DNA of 64,000 nucleotides from Triatoma infestans (Eukaryota; Arthropoda; Insecta; Hemiptera; Reduviidae): the NCBI GenBank assembly GCA_011037195.1, contig JAAEAF010005060.1, positions 62,001 to 126,000 on the forward strand, read 5' to 3'. Under the pieces are notes generated by a model. It was not told the origin of the DNA. It worked only from the letters and a program-made list of their open reading frames with translations, and did not search any database. Position 1 is the stretch's first letter. Each line of letters begins with the position of its first letter. Position numbers and translations under genes: made by a program. Below, piece after piece: positions 44,641 to 56,843 of this stretch.

Positions 44641-46846
44641 AGAAAAAAAAAACGAAATAGTTAGGGATAAATAAGTAGAATGTAAATTTTGATGAATTTA
44701 TTGAATATTTGGACGAAACAAACTGGGGTAATCTGATTAAATTTTGCAAAGAAGCTTGGCAGCATTGATTCTTTCTAATATCTTGAGTTTAACTATTGAT
44801 CCTTACATTTGCAATGATTATTATTAATTATATACTTGAAATACCTTATGACAGTATGATTCTTATGCTGTCAGTTACATGCTGTTTTTTACATTTATTT
44901 ATTTTATGTACAGGTATTCTCGTTTTTAAGTTTACAATCAATGTACATTTCTGTTCCTGAGTCCTCTGCTTTTATTTATGATATTATTACGTTTCTTTTG
45001 TTTCTTTTTGTAAGTGCCATTTTCTAGCTATTATATAAAGGTTTCTGTTTTGTTTTTCCTTCTTTCTTTCCCTCTTCTTGGAAACCTGCTGTACTAATTG
45101 TTTATAACTTTTTGATTGATGACTCTTCAGAAGGACCATCAATATTTTATCGTTAATGCTTTATATTTGAAGTAAAACTTTTTTTTAATAAAGAAATTAT
45201 TATTTATTATTTATTTTCTCAAAAAATCCAGTTGGAAATTTAAGTACATATTCCCCTGCGCACCCTTCTGGAGAAATGATTTCCTGGTCTTGGTTAATCT
45301 TGATTATTAATTTTTTTCCTTTATTTCTTTTTCTAAAGCCTTAGGCGATAGAGATCGTTCTAGACTAAAAGAAGTTTTTAAAAGTTTTGTGTGCTCGTTG
45401 AAACCACTTGTTGTTCTATTTCTCAGGAGCTTTAGTGCTCCTAAACGATTTCTTGGTTATTTCTGAAAAATAAGGAGAAAAACTCAAACTTCTCTGGTTG
45501 CCTATTCTTGTCGTAATATCTCTAATTTCCAGTCTGCCATACATACGAATTTTGTTTCAGCTTTTTAGAGAAAATCGCGAAAAACTTAGTAACCCATTTT
45601 ATAGTCGCTTTTTGAAACGTCCCATTTTATAGACGGATTGGCATGAAAACTATTGTCAGTTTACAGTACGCATCAAGTTTGAAGATTCTTGCGATATCAT
45701 ATTTGAGTTATGTTATTTACTCGTACGCATACAAACACGCAACCACACCCTGATCATTCGCTAAAAACATTTGTTGTTTACCTGGAGTGCCCAGAAAATA
45801 AAAATGTATTTCCGTTTTATACTATAAATTCCGAAATTTGACACGGATTTTTTGGTGGTAATTCACACACACACACACAGATACAGGCCATTCGTATACT
45901 CAGGGGACCTCAAAACATGTATTTCCGGTGAAAAACTCAATTCCGAAAATTTGACACGATCGCGATACTTATTAATATGGGAAAGTCTTCAAAAAAAAAA
46001 AAGGGAATATATTTCGGTTCGTTTTCATTTATAAGGCCTCTCTTTCTTAAAAATAAGTTTTGCTCTACTTTTAGTGAAGGTATTTCTTAAAGTTATAAAA
46101 AATGTGAAGTTAAAGTTGTTTTTTATACAATTTTTAAAAAAATCATAAATTTATTTTATCACACTAAAAACATTGCTAAAAATAAAGAACTTTTTTCTAT
46201 TATTTATTTTTTTATTTTATTTAAAAAAAAAACAAGTTTACATAACGTACAATGTTGATGGTTGTACGTTTTGTGAGAATTCAACGCTTTGATAAACATC
46301 AGAAACGTGGGGTTCACTCTTCTTCTAAAACAGAAATATTCTACACCATTTCGGGGCATATAGCGCATACGCACAAAAAAATAACCTTAAAATAAAAAAC
46401 AAACAAAGAAATAAAAGATGTCCATAAACGCCTTTTAATTTTATGTTTGCCGCAATAATGTGGATTTGAAAGAGAAGAGAATTTCAAGAGCAAGAGAGAG
46501 ACAGAATGAATGAGAAGATGATGGAAGGCCGCAACACACACAGCAAAAGAATCTGTAATATTTGGAATAAGGGATCTTGTAATATTTCTTGTGGCATGGG
46601 TTATGTGGAAGTAAGTTCTGGGGGAGGGGTGGTGGATATCATGATTTTCAGATCATGTTCATTTAATGGCTTCGTGCCACCATGTTTTGCTTGTCATGTT
46701 CTATCAAGTTCAATGTCTGCCAATTATAGGATTACAGGGCATTGGGTCAGCTATGGACTTACAGAAATCTTCTTCACTTCATGTCTGTCCACCCTCAGTC
46801 AATGATCTAACACTCCATCCGGACAATAATATATCTAAATAAAAGA
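44641..46846. other. no gene seen; one HINE-like fragment
   Basis: A HINE-like copy in + orientation occupies about 45555-45995 (gagaaaatcgcgaaaaactt, aggggacctcaaaacatgta, gacacgatcgcgatac). A short (CA)n tract lies at 45864-45878. The 99-codon frame at 46506-46805 shows no recognisable domain. Confidence 0.45.
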
Positions 46847-47798
46847 AAATTCCAGTGTTAAACTCTCGCACAACTTTTTCTTACCGCAGTTTACAGTTAC
46901 GATTGACAAGTTTTCTTGAATCTTATATTTTTTTTATTAAATGGTTACAGGTCGTCAATTTTATATTAATGGGCATAAATTTAAAAAAATGATTATGATG
47001 AAAATTAATTTTTAATTTATTTTTATATATTTTATATTTTATTTTGATTAGTTAATTGTAAAATAAATCTCCCTCCAACAACAGAGTAAAAATTAGATTC
47101 CCACGTGTTGTTTCCATTATAAGGAAAATTTGCCCTTTTACAACCCAAACACGTGTTTTTCCCACCCAGTTACCATCACCATACCCCTTGACCTAGTTTA
47201 AGAGTTTAGTTTTAAATACAACTAAAAACACCAGTCAGTGTGTAAACTGAATTTGCTCTGTGCAAGTCTAAAAAACGCATCCTCAAGATGGGCGAACCCC
47301 CGAAGCCGATCGATGACCAAAAAATGAAGCAGGCTACCAAGGAAAATGTCTCTGATAAAAAAATGACCATTTTTTTTGAGAAAAGTAAAACCCTCCCACC
47401 CTCTACCTAAATTTCTTTAAATGAACTTTATCGGGAAAAAGTTGGAAACAAAACTTATAGATATCTCTATTGACAGAATACTAAATCTAACAGAATCCAT
47501 CGATAATGAAGAAAATCGAAAAAGAATTGAAAAATCCATTCGCTAAAGTGATACTTCCTCGACTGATTTTCATCAAACCTTATTGTGTGGTCACCTGGTA
47601 GAACTTAAACTGAATATCAAGTTTGAACTTTCTGCGATTTTTCGTGTGTTATGCTAACCATACACACAGACTAATTTCTAAAATCCATTTTTATTTTTGG
47701 ACTCAGGGGACATAAAAACTTATATTTCCGGTGGAAACTCGAAAATTAAAATCGACATGATCGCAATACTTCCTCTTACAGCTGTTTGAGTAAGTGAA
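46847..47798 (+). repeat. HINE-like repeat, near full length
   Basis: It starts ttccagtgttaaactctcgc at about 46847, with ACTTTTTCTTACC. It ends at 47755-47797 with gacatgatcgcaatacttcc and an eroded hairpin. About 47240-47320 inside it matches the hammerhead-like repeat at 30.94-31.02 kb in opposite orientation, so a second repeat lies within this copy. About 950 bp. Confidence 0.65.
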
Positions 47799-48059
47799 AA
47801 AAAGAATCTAATGTGATTGATTGACAAATGTCCTTAAAAAGTTAAAATTTTAACTAAAGGTTTTTTTTTTTTTTTTTTTCCCAGGGTTCTGTACCGCGAC
47901 CATTTACTTGATCTATTGTACCCCCCTGGTGCCTAAGATGAGCTAGCTCATCTATAGCACTCTCTCCAGGTTTAACTCCCTGAGAAATCTCAGGATCCTG
48001 GAAGGTTCTAGGGTAGGTATTTCTTCCTCCCCTATCTGTTAACATCCCAGACTACTAAA

Positions 48060-49916
48060 TCTTCTTTAAATGACGGCATCACAGTCCGTGAGGAGGTGTA
48101 TCGGAGTTTCCTCCGCCTCTCCACAGAATCTGCATATGCCGTCACCTACTAGGCCAAGCTTTCTCAGGTGCCCCACTGAGTCTGCAATGCCCCGTAAGGA
48201 ATCCCGTAAGATTATGGATCCTATTCTTACTCAAGACTGATGAAGGCTTTCGACCTTTCCTAGTTATAACCGCCCAGACAGACCTTGGCCTGCCTCAGTC
48301 CCGGGATGGTGTTCCAGAGACGAGCTCTTTTAGCCACTTCCTCCTTCTTGATTTCTTCTAGAAATACTTGGTCACTGACTCCACAAAAGGCCTGTGGCCC
48401 GATAAGAGGAGATACAGCGCCTTCCTTTGCCAGGGCGTCAGCTGCCTCATTACCATCCACGCCCCGACATGTCCCGGCACCCAATGCAGGGTAACTTTAT
48501 TGCTCCTGCCTAGTTCATTAAGTTTGCCTAGGCAATCCCATACCATTTTAGAACTGAGTACGTAAGAGCTCAGTGCTTTAATGGCCGCCTGACTGTCGGA
48601 TAGGATAACAATCTCCTGATTCCGATATCCCGATCAAGGTTCAACTGAGCGCACTTTCCAATAGCGTAGATTTCCGCCTGGAAGATGCTAGGAAACTTAC
48701 CCATGGGTTCTGAGTGTTTGATTCTAGGCCCAAACACCCCTGCCCCGGTTCCTTCGAGGGTCTTAGACCCATCTGTGTACCACTTAATGGCATGCTTGCT
48801 AATACTGTCCAGGGCGGATCCATCGCTCCACTCTCCTTTCGTACTTAGCTTCGTAGAAAAATTCCTAACGAAGCTATATTTCTTAGTCATGCTATCTCTA
48901 GGAAAGTCCCAGGGGAGGGAGCCTGCAGAAGGAGGCATTCGCCTCCCACCCCCAGGCCACATCTCCCCATGCCCTCCCTAGAGATTCTGAGGAGGGCTCC
49001 CTTCGCCGCTCGCTCCACCACTAGGTGGAGCGGTGTGAGATTGAGAATAACCTCAATCCCGGCTGTAGGGCACGTCCTCATAGCTCCCGTCGTGCATAGG
49101 CACGCAAGGCGCTGTACTTTGTCAAGAGTCTTCGTGACCTTCTCGAGCTTTGCTCTGCTGTACCACGCTACTGCGCCATAGGTGATAATAGGTCTCACCA
49201 TCATAGTGTACATCCAAATAAGAATTCGAGGAGGGCATCCCCAGGACTTGCCCGCCACCCTCCTGCACACCATGAGAGCGCGAGTAGCTTTACTGGCAGT
49301 TATTTCAACATGCCTATTCCACAGAAGCTTACTATCCAGAGTTACCCCGAGATATTTAACCTCCTTCTTCCACTCTAGATCAACTCCAGCTAACTGGATA
49401 CTTTTCAGATGTGGAAGAGTCCTGCGCCTTGTAAAAGGAACTACTGTGGTTTTCGCTGGGTTAATACCCAACCCCACAGAAAGGCACCATCTATTAGTGA
49501 TGTCTAGACCCCTCTGTAGTATTTCACAGAGGGTATCCTCGAACTTACCCCTAGCAATATGACGATATCATCGGCATACCCCTGACAGGAGATGTCGAGA
49601 TCTGCCAGTTTGCAGAGGAGTTCGTCCTCATTCACCCACCTCACCATAGTGCCGTCAACCCCCTTTTAATTAGGGCCCTACTGACGGCCTCATGGGAGGT
49701 GTTGTCAAAGGCCACTGCTATGTCAAGAAAGACTCAGATGGCCGTCTCCTTGACATCTAGAGATTTCTGGATAGCACTCGTCAGCTCATACAGAGCGGTA
49801 TCCGTTGATCTTCCCGCTCGGTATGCATGCTGTCGCGGGTGCAAAGGCACCCTCTCCAGAATCTCCGTTCTTATATAAATATCCAAGGCCTTCTCCATTG
49901 CCTTAAGAAAAAAGGA
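48060..49916 (-). pseudogene. LOA LINE ORF2, second part: RT end, RNase H, Cys/His motif
   Basis: It resumes SFFLKAMEKALDIYIRTEIL, then HAYRAGRSTDTALYELTSAI. VFLDIAVAFDNTSHEA is read at about 49735-49700 and GYADDIVIL at about 49575. Between RWVN and DELLC (about 49640) the PQG-type box expected in this family is absent, so a deletion of some tens of codons is likely. The later part includes KEVKYLGVTLDSKLLWNRHV and CTTGAMRTCPTAGIEVILNL. RNase H pieces are KWYTDGSKTLEGTGAGVFG at about 48790 and VTLHWVPGHVGA. CRFCGEAEETPIHLLTDC at about 48135-48080 follows. Confidence 0.85.
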
Positions 49917-50185
49917 GTTAAGTTTATTTATTTGTTTTTGGACAAGTGTCCCATACAAGGAGTTGGTTGGTACAGAAATGAACATAAACTATATAAATCA
50001 AAACAAACTGAAAACTTACTTATATCAATTTACATAAATTTAGAATATGGAAAAAGACTTACAGAAAGTATGTTTATCAGAAAATTATGCTCACAATGGC
50101 TTGAACAAAAAAAAAACAAAAAACAAACGGAAAATAAAACTAGAAACTAAGATTATACAACTGATTAACAAAACTAAAAACTTGA

Positions 50186-53100
50186 TTATAAAATTAAGAA
50201 TCTCCTACCCAGAGAGCTACTTATAAATAAAAATATATTCTGCATCCTTTCATAATCCATATTGTAAAACAAGTTGTCCATAGCGAGCAATTCGGAACAA
50301 TTTCCTGCAACATCTATATATTTCGCTAAATATTTGGTACGAAAATCACTATACTGCAAACAATGAAAAAGGAAATGACAAACGCTGTCTTTTTCATTCA
50401 ATGGATATGCTGTACATTCTTTATCGGGGCAAAACCTATACCGCCTGCCATTATGGTACAAGGAAGGAAATTTCTTATTACATAATCTAAGTTGCGCGAT
50501 TATCCTGATTTTGCTTATATGGCACTTAATAAATAAGTAGTCTTCCCCGAATTTCAAAGAACTACAATGGCGATAATGCATATTAAATGAAGAATTTATT
50601 ACAGCATCTATATCCTTACTGATCAGTCAACCTTCGAATGATTTTATCATTTCCTTTCTCATCTGCGTTAAAGTGGATCCGGCAAGATTCTTCAGAATAT
50701 CCACTCTATCAATTACAGTTAAGTAATACCGAAATTGCGAAAACCAGTTAAAAGGTAGGTTACAAGTTTTATCCAACTCAGCAAGTCTAAAGAAAATTAT
50801 TTTAGGCAAACAATCATCGGCCATATTCATTATTTTAATTGCCCAGTCCAGCATTCTGCTAAATAATTTTAATCTGCAGTGAACCCTGCCAGTTTCCACC
50901 CTCACATAATAATTAGGAGTATTGCGAGGCCATGCCAGAAGCGATTTCAGAAATCTTATCTGTCCTCTCTCCATCAGTTCATAATAATCACAACCCCACA
51001 ACTCTGAAGCATACAATAGAATACTTTCTGCTAGAGAGTTAAATAGACAAATTTTAGTCCCCCAGTAATCAGACTTCTGTTTTTTTAATAAATTTAAAAC
51101 TGCAGAACTCGCAATATTAAATTTAACGATTGCATTTTTACATGCCACTCGAAATTTAGCCGAGCTAGCAAAACCTACCCCCAAATAATTAGAAATTTGT
51201 ACAAATTCCAATTTTTCATTATTATAATACAAATGTTTTATTCTGCCTGACCTAGAACCTTTCTGAAATGGTACAACCTCAGTTTTATTTATATTAACTT
51301 TCAAGCCATTGGCCTTACAATATTCTTGTAATATATTTAATTTTGACTGCGCGTCCTGTTGACTATCGGAAAGCATCACTATATCGTCAGCAAAAAGTAT
51401 CATTAAGAGGTCTCTATGGGCATTAATGCCGACCCCAGAGGAGCCTTTACTCTTAAAATATTCAATAATTTCACAAATATACAGAGAGAATAACAGAGGG
51501 CTTATAACCTCACCTTGTAAGACGCCCTCAGTGATGGGTATGTCCGAAGAAAGACAATTGTTCTGGGAAATAATCGCAGATGCTCCATTGTACATAGATC
51601 TTAACACCCTCATAAGCCTACCTCCCAAACCTAGATTATTCAACTTGTACCATAAACGCTCATGTGGTATGGAGTCGAAAACGCGCTTCAGATCTACAAA
51701 GATACCAAACACACGCCTTCTTTTTAATCTAAGATTTATGTTAACAGCTCCTGCGAGAGTAAAAATTGCGTCTCTACAACCCCTGCCTCTCCGAAATCCC
51801 ATCTGCTCCTGCGGTATCAAGCCTCTACCTACCACCCCGGGAAGTAGTCGATTATAGATAAGAGACGTAAATAATCTAGTTATTGTGTTGAACAGTGAAA
51901 TTCCTCTGTAATTAAAAGGGTCCATTTTATCTTGTTTTTTATACAAAAATTTCATTTTTACTTTCAGCCAATCTTGCGGAAGACATTCATTTAGCCACAC
52001 TGTATTAAATACATGCAATAAATAATGAATCCATTTCAAGCTTAAATATTTAAAGCATTCATTCGGAATGTTATCTAAGCCTACTGCTTTGTTGTGTTTT
52101 AAGTTATCGATACTAACAATAAGTTCATCCAATGTAAATTCCATATCTAAATCAGGGTCTAAAACAGTAAAATAACAAGAATCCGACAATAGCCTAGGTG
52201 GAAGCAAAGATCTATAAAATGACTCCCATTTACCCACTGTTATAGGGCAATCCTCAAATTTTGACTTCCTGAAATTATTAATTACTTTCCAAAACTCTGT
52301 TGGACTTTTAATATTGCAAAGAATACCTCTAATACCTTTATAGAACGACTTTTTAGCATTAGTTACACAACTCTTATATAAACGTTTACTATCAAGATAA
52401 AGGGCTAAATCACACGAATTTTTACGTTTTTTGAACTTCCTATAAAGCTTATTCGTTTCTCTCTTAAGCAAAAAACACTCTTTGGAAAACCAAGGCTGAC
52501 TTTTAATATTATATTTACTAGGTTGGCAGGATTTAATTATATTACTCTCATACATGGCATTAACAACGGCATACTTAAAATTATTGTACAATAAATTTGG
52601 CTCTTCACTGTTAAAATAAATATTAGCAGGCTCATTTTCTAATATCATGTTAAACTGCACCAATTTATTTGGATCCCGATCAATAACAATATATTCTGGA
52701 CTACATTGAAAATTTGAGCCGCTCCTTATTTTTTTATCTACATTATTAAAATTTAGAGTGAGCACTAAAATGATCCGAAATATCTGAAAAATTAATAACC
52801 TCAAAATCTTTAATAATACTCAACAAACTATAAGAACACCACACAAGGTCCACTGTACTAGAGCCGCGTTCTGACATATACGTAAAATTAGCAGGGGAAT
52901 CACTCACTGAACGACCGTTACATACAAAAAGGCCTAACTCTTCCATCAAATTCACCGATTTAGCTCCACGCGTCGACAACACTTCATCAGACACTGATCT
53001 TCTACCACACAGTGAGTTTCTTCAAAAATTTCTTCTTGTAAAGAATTAAGTGATGCTATCCTACAGTTAAAGTCTCCTCCAATAATGATATTACAGTGGC

Positions 53101-53665
53101 TGAAGTTATATATAAGATCGGAGAATTCATCTGCAAAGGATTCCACAACTGAATTATCCTCGAGACTAGGCTTCCAATAACAGACGCACAGGAGAAACTT
53201 TTCATTCGAAATTTCAAAATAAATAATGAGCCAATTTTCATTAAGCGATATAATTTCCAAGCTCGAATTCAAAACTTCCTTTTTCACCATAATCAATAGT
53301 CCACCACTTGCTCTTCCTCTGGTATGAATTTTAGTAGCTTTGGAGATTACATATTCGTAATTTTCAAAGAATCTTGGCTTACAAAAATTATCATTATAGA
53401 TCCAGGTTTCAGAAAAACACATAATCTGAGAGCTCAGCATAGTAGATATCTCTGACGATGGCATAGAATACAGAGTATTTATGCCCATAATATTCCAAAA
53501 AGCTATTTTTATTAATGAAATAGGTTCCGTTTTTGATAAATACTCATTTCCGCAGCATTCACTATCTGTTTTAGTCCCAATTAAATCTGAAATATTATCA
53601 ATATCATTAGTGTAGTTTACAGCAAAAGAGTCACTTGAAAACTGTTTGGATTCGCAGGAAACCAC
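50186..53665 (-). pseudogene. LINE ORF2: endonuclease, RT and Cys/His end, nearly intact
   Basis: Endonuclease: ISLIKIAFWNIMGINTLYSM, CFSETWIYND, IIGGDFNCRIASLN, SGLFVCNGR-type strand and FSDISDHFSAHSKF. RT: LKHNKAVGLDNIPNECFKYL, PFNYRGISLFNTITRLFTSL, IFVDLKRVFDSIPHERLW, EGVLQGEVISPLLFSLYICE and MILFADDIVMLSDSQQDAQS, with an intact catalytic FADD. The end has CPDKECTAYPLNEKDSVCHF and LFHC. The outer parts share one frame. The stretch from about 52975 to 52755 is shifted, so two compensating indels occurred, and a single TGA at 50627-50629 splits off the last 146 codons (50626-50186 is otherwise open). This is one of the least damaged ORFs in the window. Confidence 0.9.
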
Positions 53666-53878
53666 TTGCTCTCCCTTCTTTCTATCTTCATATGTATTAT
53701 TTAGTTTTTTGGTTCAGAAGATGACGAGTTCTGTTCAAAAAATGATTTTATATCAGCTGTTTTGATTTTTGAAATCTTCCGTTTTTTACTTACAGAGAGG
53801 TCCGATCTATCCGTGCAATCCGTTTCAGATCCATCAGTCCCTAAAAAATTAACATCATCCCACAGATTTATATTTTTG

Positions 53879-54682
53879 TCAATTTTTTTTAATGTCACTT
53901 AATGTTTTAATATAAATAATTTCAGATTGTTGTTGTTTCCTGATTTTTACCATACCATTTCTTACCCATACGTACTGAACTTTTCCATCTTTTTGAATCG
54001 GTTTACACCTTTTAAACAAATCGTACGTTTCTTTGCTCATATCCTCTTCTATATAAATTGAAAGTTTATTCACAGAAGTATCGGTTGGTAGAAACAATTT
54101 TCTTAACAATTTATTCTTGTTGGCTCTATATAATTTGAGAAATTCATTCTTTTTATAAGTTCTAAGAAATTTAAAAATTATGGGTGGGTCGAAATCTGGA
54201 TGAAATTTCCTTGATCTATAAAAAAGATCCAAATCGTTTAATTCAATTCTTATTCCGATTGCATCACCTATTGATCTTATTTTATCAAACAAATTTTCAT
54301 TTTCTTCAACAGGAACACTTTTTATCTTTATTCTGTTCGAATAATAAAAATTTTGTAACTTATGTATATTTTGGTTCGTAATATCAAGCTCCTTTTTTAA
54401 TAAATTATTTTCCTTTTTTAATTTCGAGCACTCTTTACTTAATTTAACGAAATCATTTTCAAATTTAGTTAACCTTTTTTTAATATTATCATCCATAGCG
54501 TTAATAGAAGATAAAATATTTTTATATTCAGCTTTTGAATCAGTAACATCTTTTTTAATAGCGATAATTTCAGTAAACAGCAGGTCTAACTTATTTAGTA
54601 TAGTAGAACTGTTACCATCCTCAGTTCCGTCCGCACTACGCATCAAGTTTTGCGCTCCACCACTACTCTTATCAGTTTGCAT
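53879..54682 (-). CDS. LINE ORF1 protein, coiled-coil RNA-binding type
   Basis: The 267-codon frame is intact. Residues about 20-120 are rich in Lys, Asp and heptad-like Leu/Ile (LFTEIIAIKKDVTDSKAEY, LKKENNLLKKELDITNQNIH) and suggest a coiled coil. The C-terminal half (NRIKIKSVPVEENENLFDKI, IELNDLDLFYRSRKFHPDFD, PPIIFKFLRTYKKNEFLKLY) resembles the globular RNA-handling domain of LINE ORF1 proteins. In such elements ORF1p trimers coat the RNA. It may continue into the short overlapping frame 53898-53701 (SKKRKISKIKTADIKSFFEQ) by frameshift. Start chosen at the first Met of the frame. Confidence 0.8.
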   Translation of the reverse strand: MQTDKSSGGAQNLMRSADGTEDGNSSTILNKLDLLFTEIIAIKKDVTDSKAEYKNILSSINAMDDNIKKRLTKFENDFVKLSKECSKLKKENNLLKKELDITNQNIHKLQNFYYSNRIKIKSVPVEENENLFDKIRSIGDAIGIRIELNDLDLFYRSRKFHPDFDPPIIFKFLRTYKKNEFLKLYRANKNKLLRKLFLPTDTSVNKLSIYIEEDMSKETYDLFKRCKPIQKDGKVQYVWVRNGMVKIRKQQQSEIIYIKTLSDIKKN

Positions 54683-55156
54683 GGTTGTGTAGCAAAAACA
54701 GAAAAAATAAAAGAAAATAAAAAATAAAAATAAAAGAAAATAAAAAAATAATAATAATAACGAACACTAATTAAATGATAATGGATTTCTATTGTTCTGC
54801 TACTGTTAGTAGACTAATATTATTAATTAATTAATAATTTCTATGAGACGTTTTTAGGAGAGCAGCAACAAATACAAAATGACGAAAATTGGCTTTGTCA
54901 ATGACCTTGACTTTCTGCCCCACTAAATATAATAACCAAACAATAGTACTTACACACACACACAGTTTATGTGGCACAGTATATACGTGTTTACCTCTTA
55001 TTTAAACTCCCCACCAACACACTGTTTCCAGAATTCAAACAATTTTTAATGAAAAACCAGTTAAGAAAAACGCTAATATCTCAGAACTGTTCGGTGAATT
55101 TTTGTCAAATTTTCTGCCAGCCATCATCACACTTAAATCACTCAGTATGCAATTTT

Positions 55157-56767
55157 TCAAAAACTTCCGATCAGTAGAACACAAATAAGACGTAAGGCAG
55201 ATAGGCCTAAAGGATTTGGCAGGGTGGAGTCCTTATTCCCTGCTTTCGGGATGAACACCACCCTTGCCCTTCTCCAAGGTCTCGGTATGTACCCGAGTGC
55301 CAAACTGCTTCTAGTTATTCGAACCAGGTGTGGTAGGATCTCCCCTATGCCCCTCTGTATAAGGGCGGGAAAGATTCCATCCACACCCGGTGACTTGTAT
55401 GGCAAGAACGAGCCAATTGCCCATTCCAGCCTCGAAGGAGTACAGATGGCTTTGGCTACTTCCCAATCCACCCTGCCGGGCCTGCCCGGTTCCATCACTT
55501 CCAAAACCTCCTCCCACGGTAAACTCCCCGGGAAGTGAGTATCCAGCAGGAGATGAGCGCTTTGCTCTCCATCTTGCGTATAGCTGCCATCAGGATTTCT
55601 GAGCGACATATGAGCTCCCATGCCATGCTTGGCCATTGCTTTGTGCAGTCTGGCCGCCACCGGCAGGGAGTCAATCTCACCACAAAATTTCCTGAAGCTA
55701 TTTCTCTTGGCTTTCCTTATTTCCTTATTGTAGGTTGTCAGCTCCACGGTGTAGCTCTGCCAGTCTCCCATGCGTTTTGCTCTGTTATAGAGCATTCGAA
55801 CTCGAGACCTCAGCTTCGCCAAGTCCTTGCTCCTCCAAGGAGCATCCCTTCTGCGATGTAACCTGCTAGTGGGGCAGCTATCCTCAAAGGCGCCTATGAT
55901 TGCCCCATTAACCTCATCCAAATAATGTTCCAGCTCCAGCCGGCACTGTGGAGCCTTCACAGCGCCTATACGCTAAGAGCACACCCTAAATTGGTTTTAA
56001 ATTCGTCCCAATTTGTACGTCTGGGGTTCCTCCATACAGTCTCCCCGTCACCGAGCCCCTCTAGATCAAACATAATGATCCTATGGTCTGAAAGGGAGGG
56101 CTCGTTCGAGACCTTCCAGTTCCGAACGAATTGCCCGATACTCTGACTACCTATCGTAAGATCAAGTACTTCCTCTAACTCCAAGATCTTCTCCTAACTC
56201 TAGTTACAAAGGTGGGCGCTGCCCCCACATTAAAAATATCTAGATTATACTGAAGGATAAATTCTAAGAGGTACTCACCTCTCCTGTTGTTGTTGCTGCT
56301 GCCCCATACCCTGTTGTGGGCGTTGGCATCACATCCGATGAGGAGTGGCAGCTTCCGCTCTTGACAGTACGCACCAGCTCCTGCACCTCCGCTGGCGGTA
56401 CATCAGCCCTGTCCCCAGCGAAATAGCTGGATGCCACTACAACGGCGCGGTAATTGCCTCCATATTGCAGATGGGCCAAAATAGGCATTAAGTCCCGCGT
56501 CGTAAATTCTGAAAGACAAGTATAATTAATATTGTTCCTGATCAGGATGCAGGCCCTAGGTTTGTCACTTTTTGCATCCCAAATTACCTTGCCATCCTTA
56601 CCTGACAGCCCGCAGATCTGTCGCCCGACTGTCCAAGGTTCTTGAATCAGCACCAGTCCTAGTAGCCGCTTAGTGAACAACCTTGCTATGTTGGCTGATG
56701 CCCCCTTAGCGTGGTGCAGGTTCACCTGGGCTACCCCGGTGCTCAGTCCCACAGCATGACTGTTCAT
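55157..56767 (-). pseudogene. LOA LINE ORF2, first part: endonuclease and RT start
   Basis: From 56767: VAQVNLHHAKGASANIARLF and LVLIQEPWTVGRQICGL start the APE-type endonuclease. DVMPTPTTGYGA near 56320 is a shifted GCDANAHN-like box. LTIGSQSIGQFVRNWKVSNE and SLSDHRIIMFDLEGL (about 56150-56050) end it. The RT linker and start follow (FLPYKSPGVDGIFPALIQRG at about 55385, RRARVVFIPKAGNKDSTLP). A one-base shift precedes SFRPICLTS, where the inner LINE inserted. Further shifts lie at about 56265 and 55965. Confidence 0.85.
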
Positions 56768-56843
56768 GGAGGGGCGAGAGGAGGATCCCCCTCCTCTTCC
56801 AGGAGCATCTGCTCCTCCTCCTCCTCCTCCTCCTTCGAAAGGC

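Larger units (their letters stand above)
49917..55188 (-). mobile_element. I/CR1-group LINE nested in the LOA LINE
   Basis: It interrupts the LOA RT between SFRPICLTS and FFLKAMEK. Joining the two flanks restores the reading with at most two duplicated bases. The minus-strand element has a (TAAA)n-type tail at 49920-49935. ORF1 lies at 54682-53879, with a possible continuation to 53701. ORF2 is an endonuclease/RT with a Cys/His end (53665-50186). The 5' region 54700-55188 is non-coding with a (CA)n tract at 54953-54964. Clade placement is not certain from sequence reading. Confidence 0.92.

Noticed and set aside
46506..46805. 99-codon + strand frame with several Cys
   Set aside because: No conserved spacing, no homologous copy in the window, and it lies just before a non-coding repeat.
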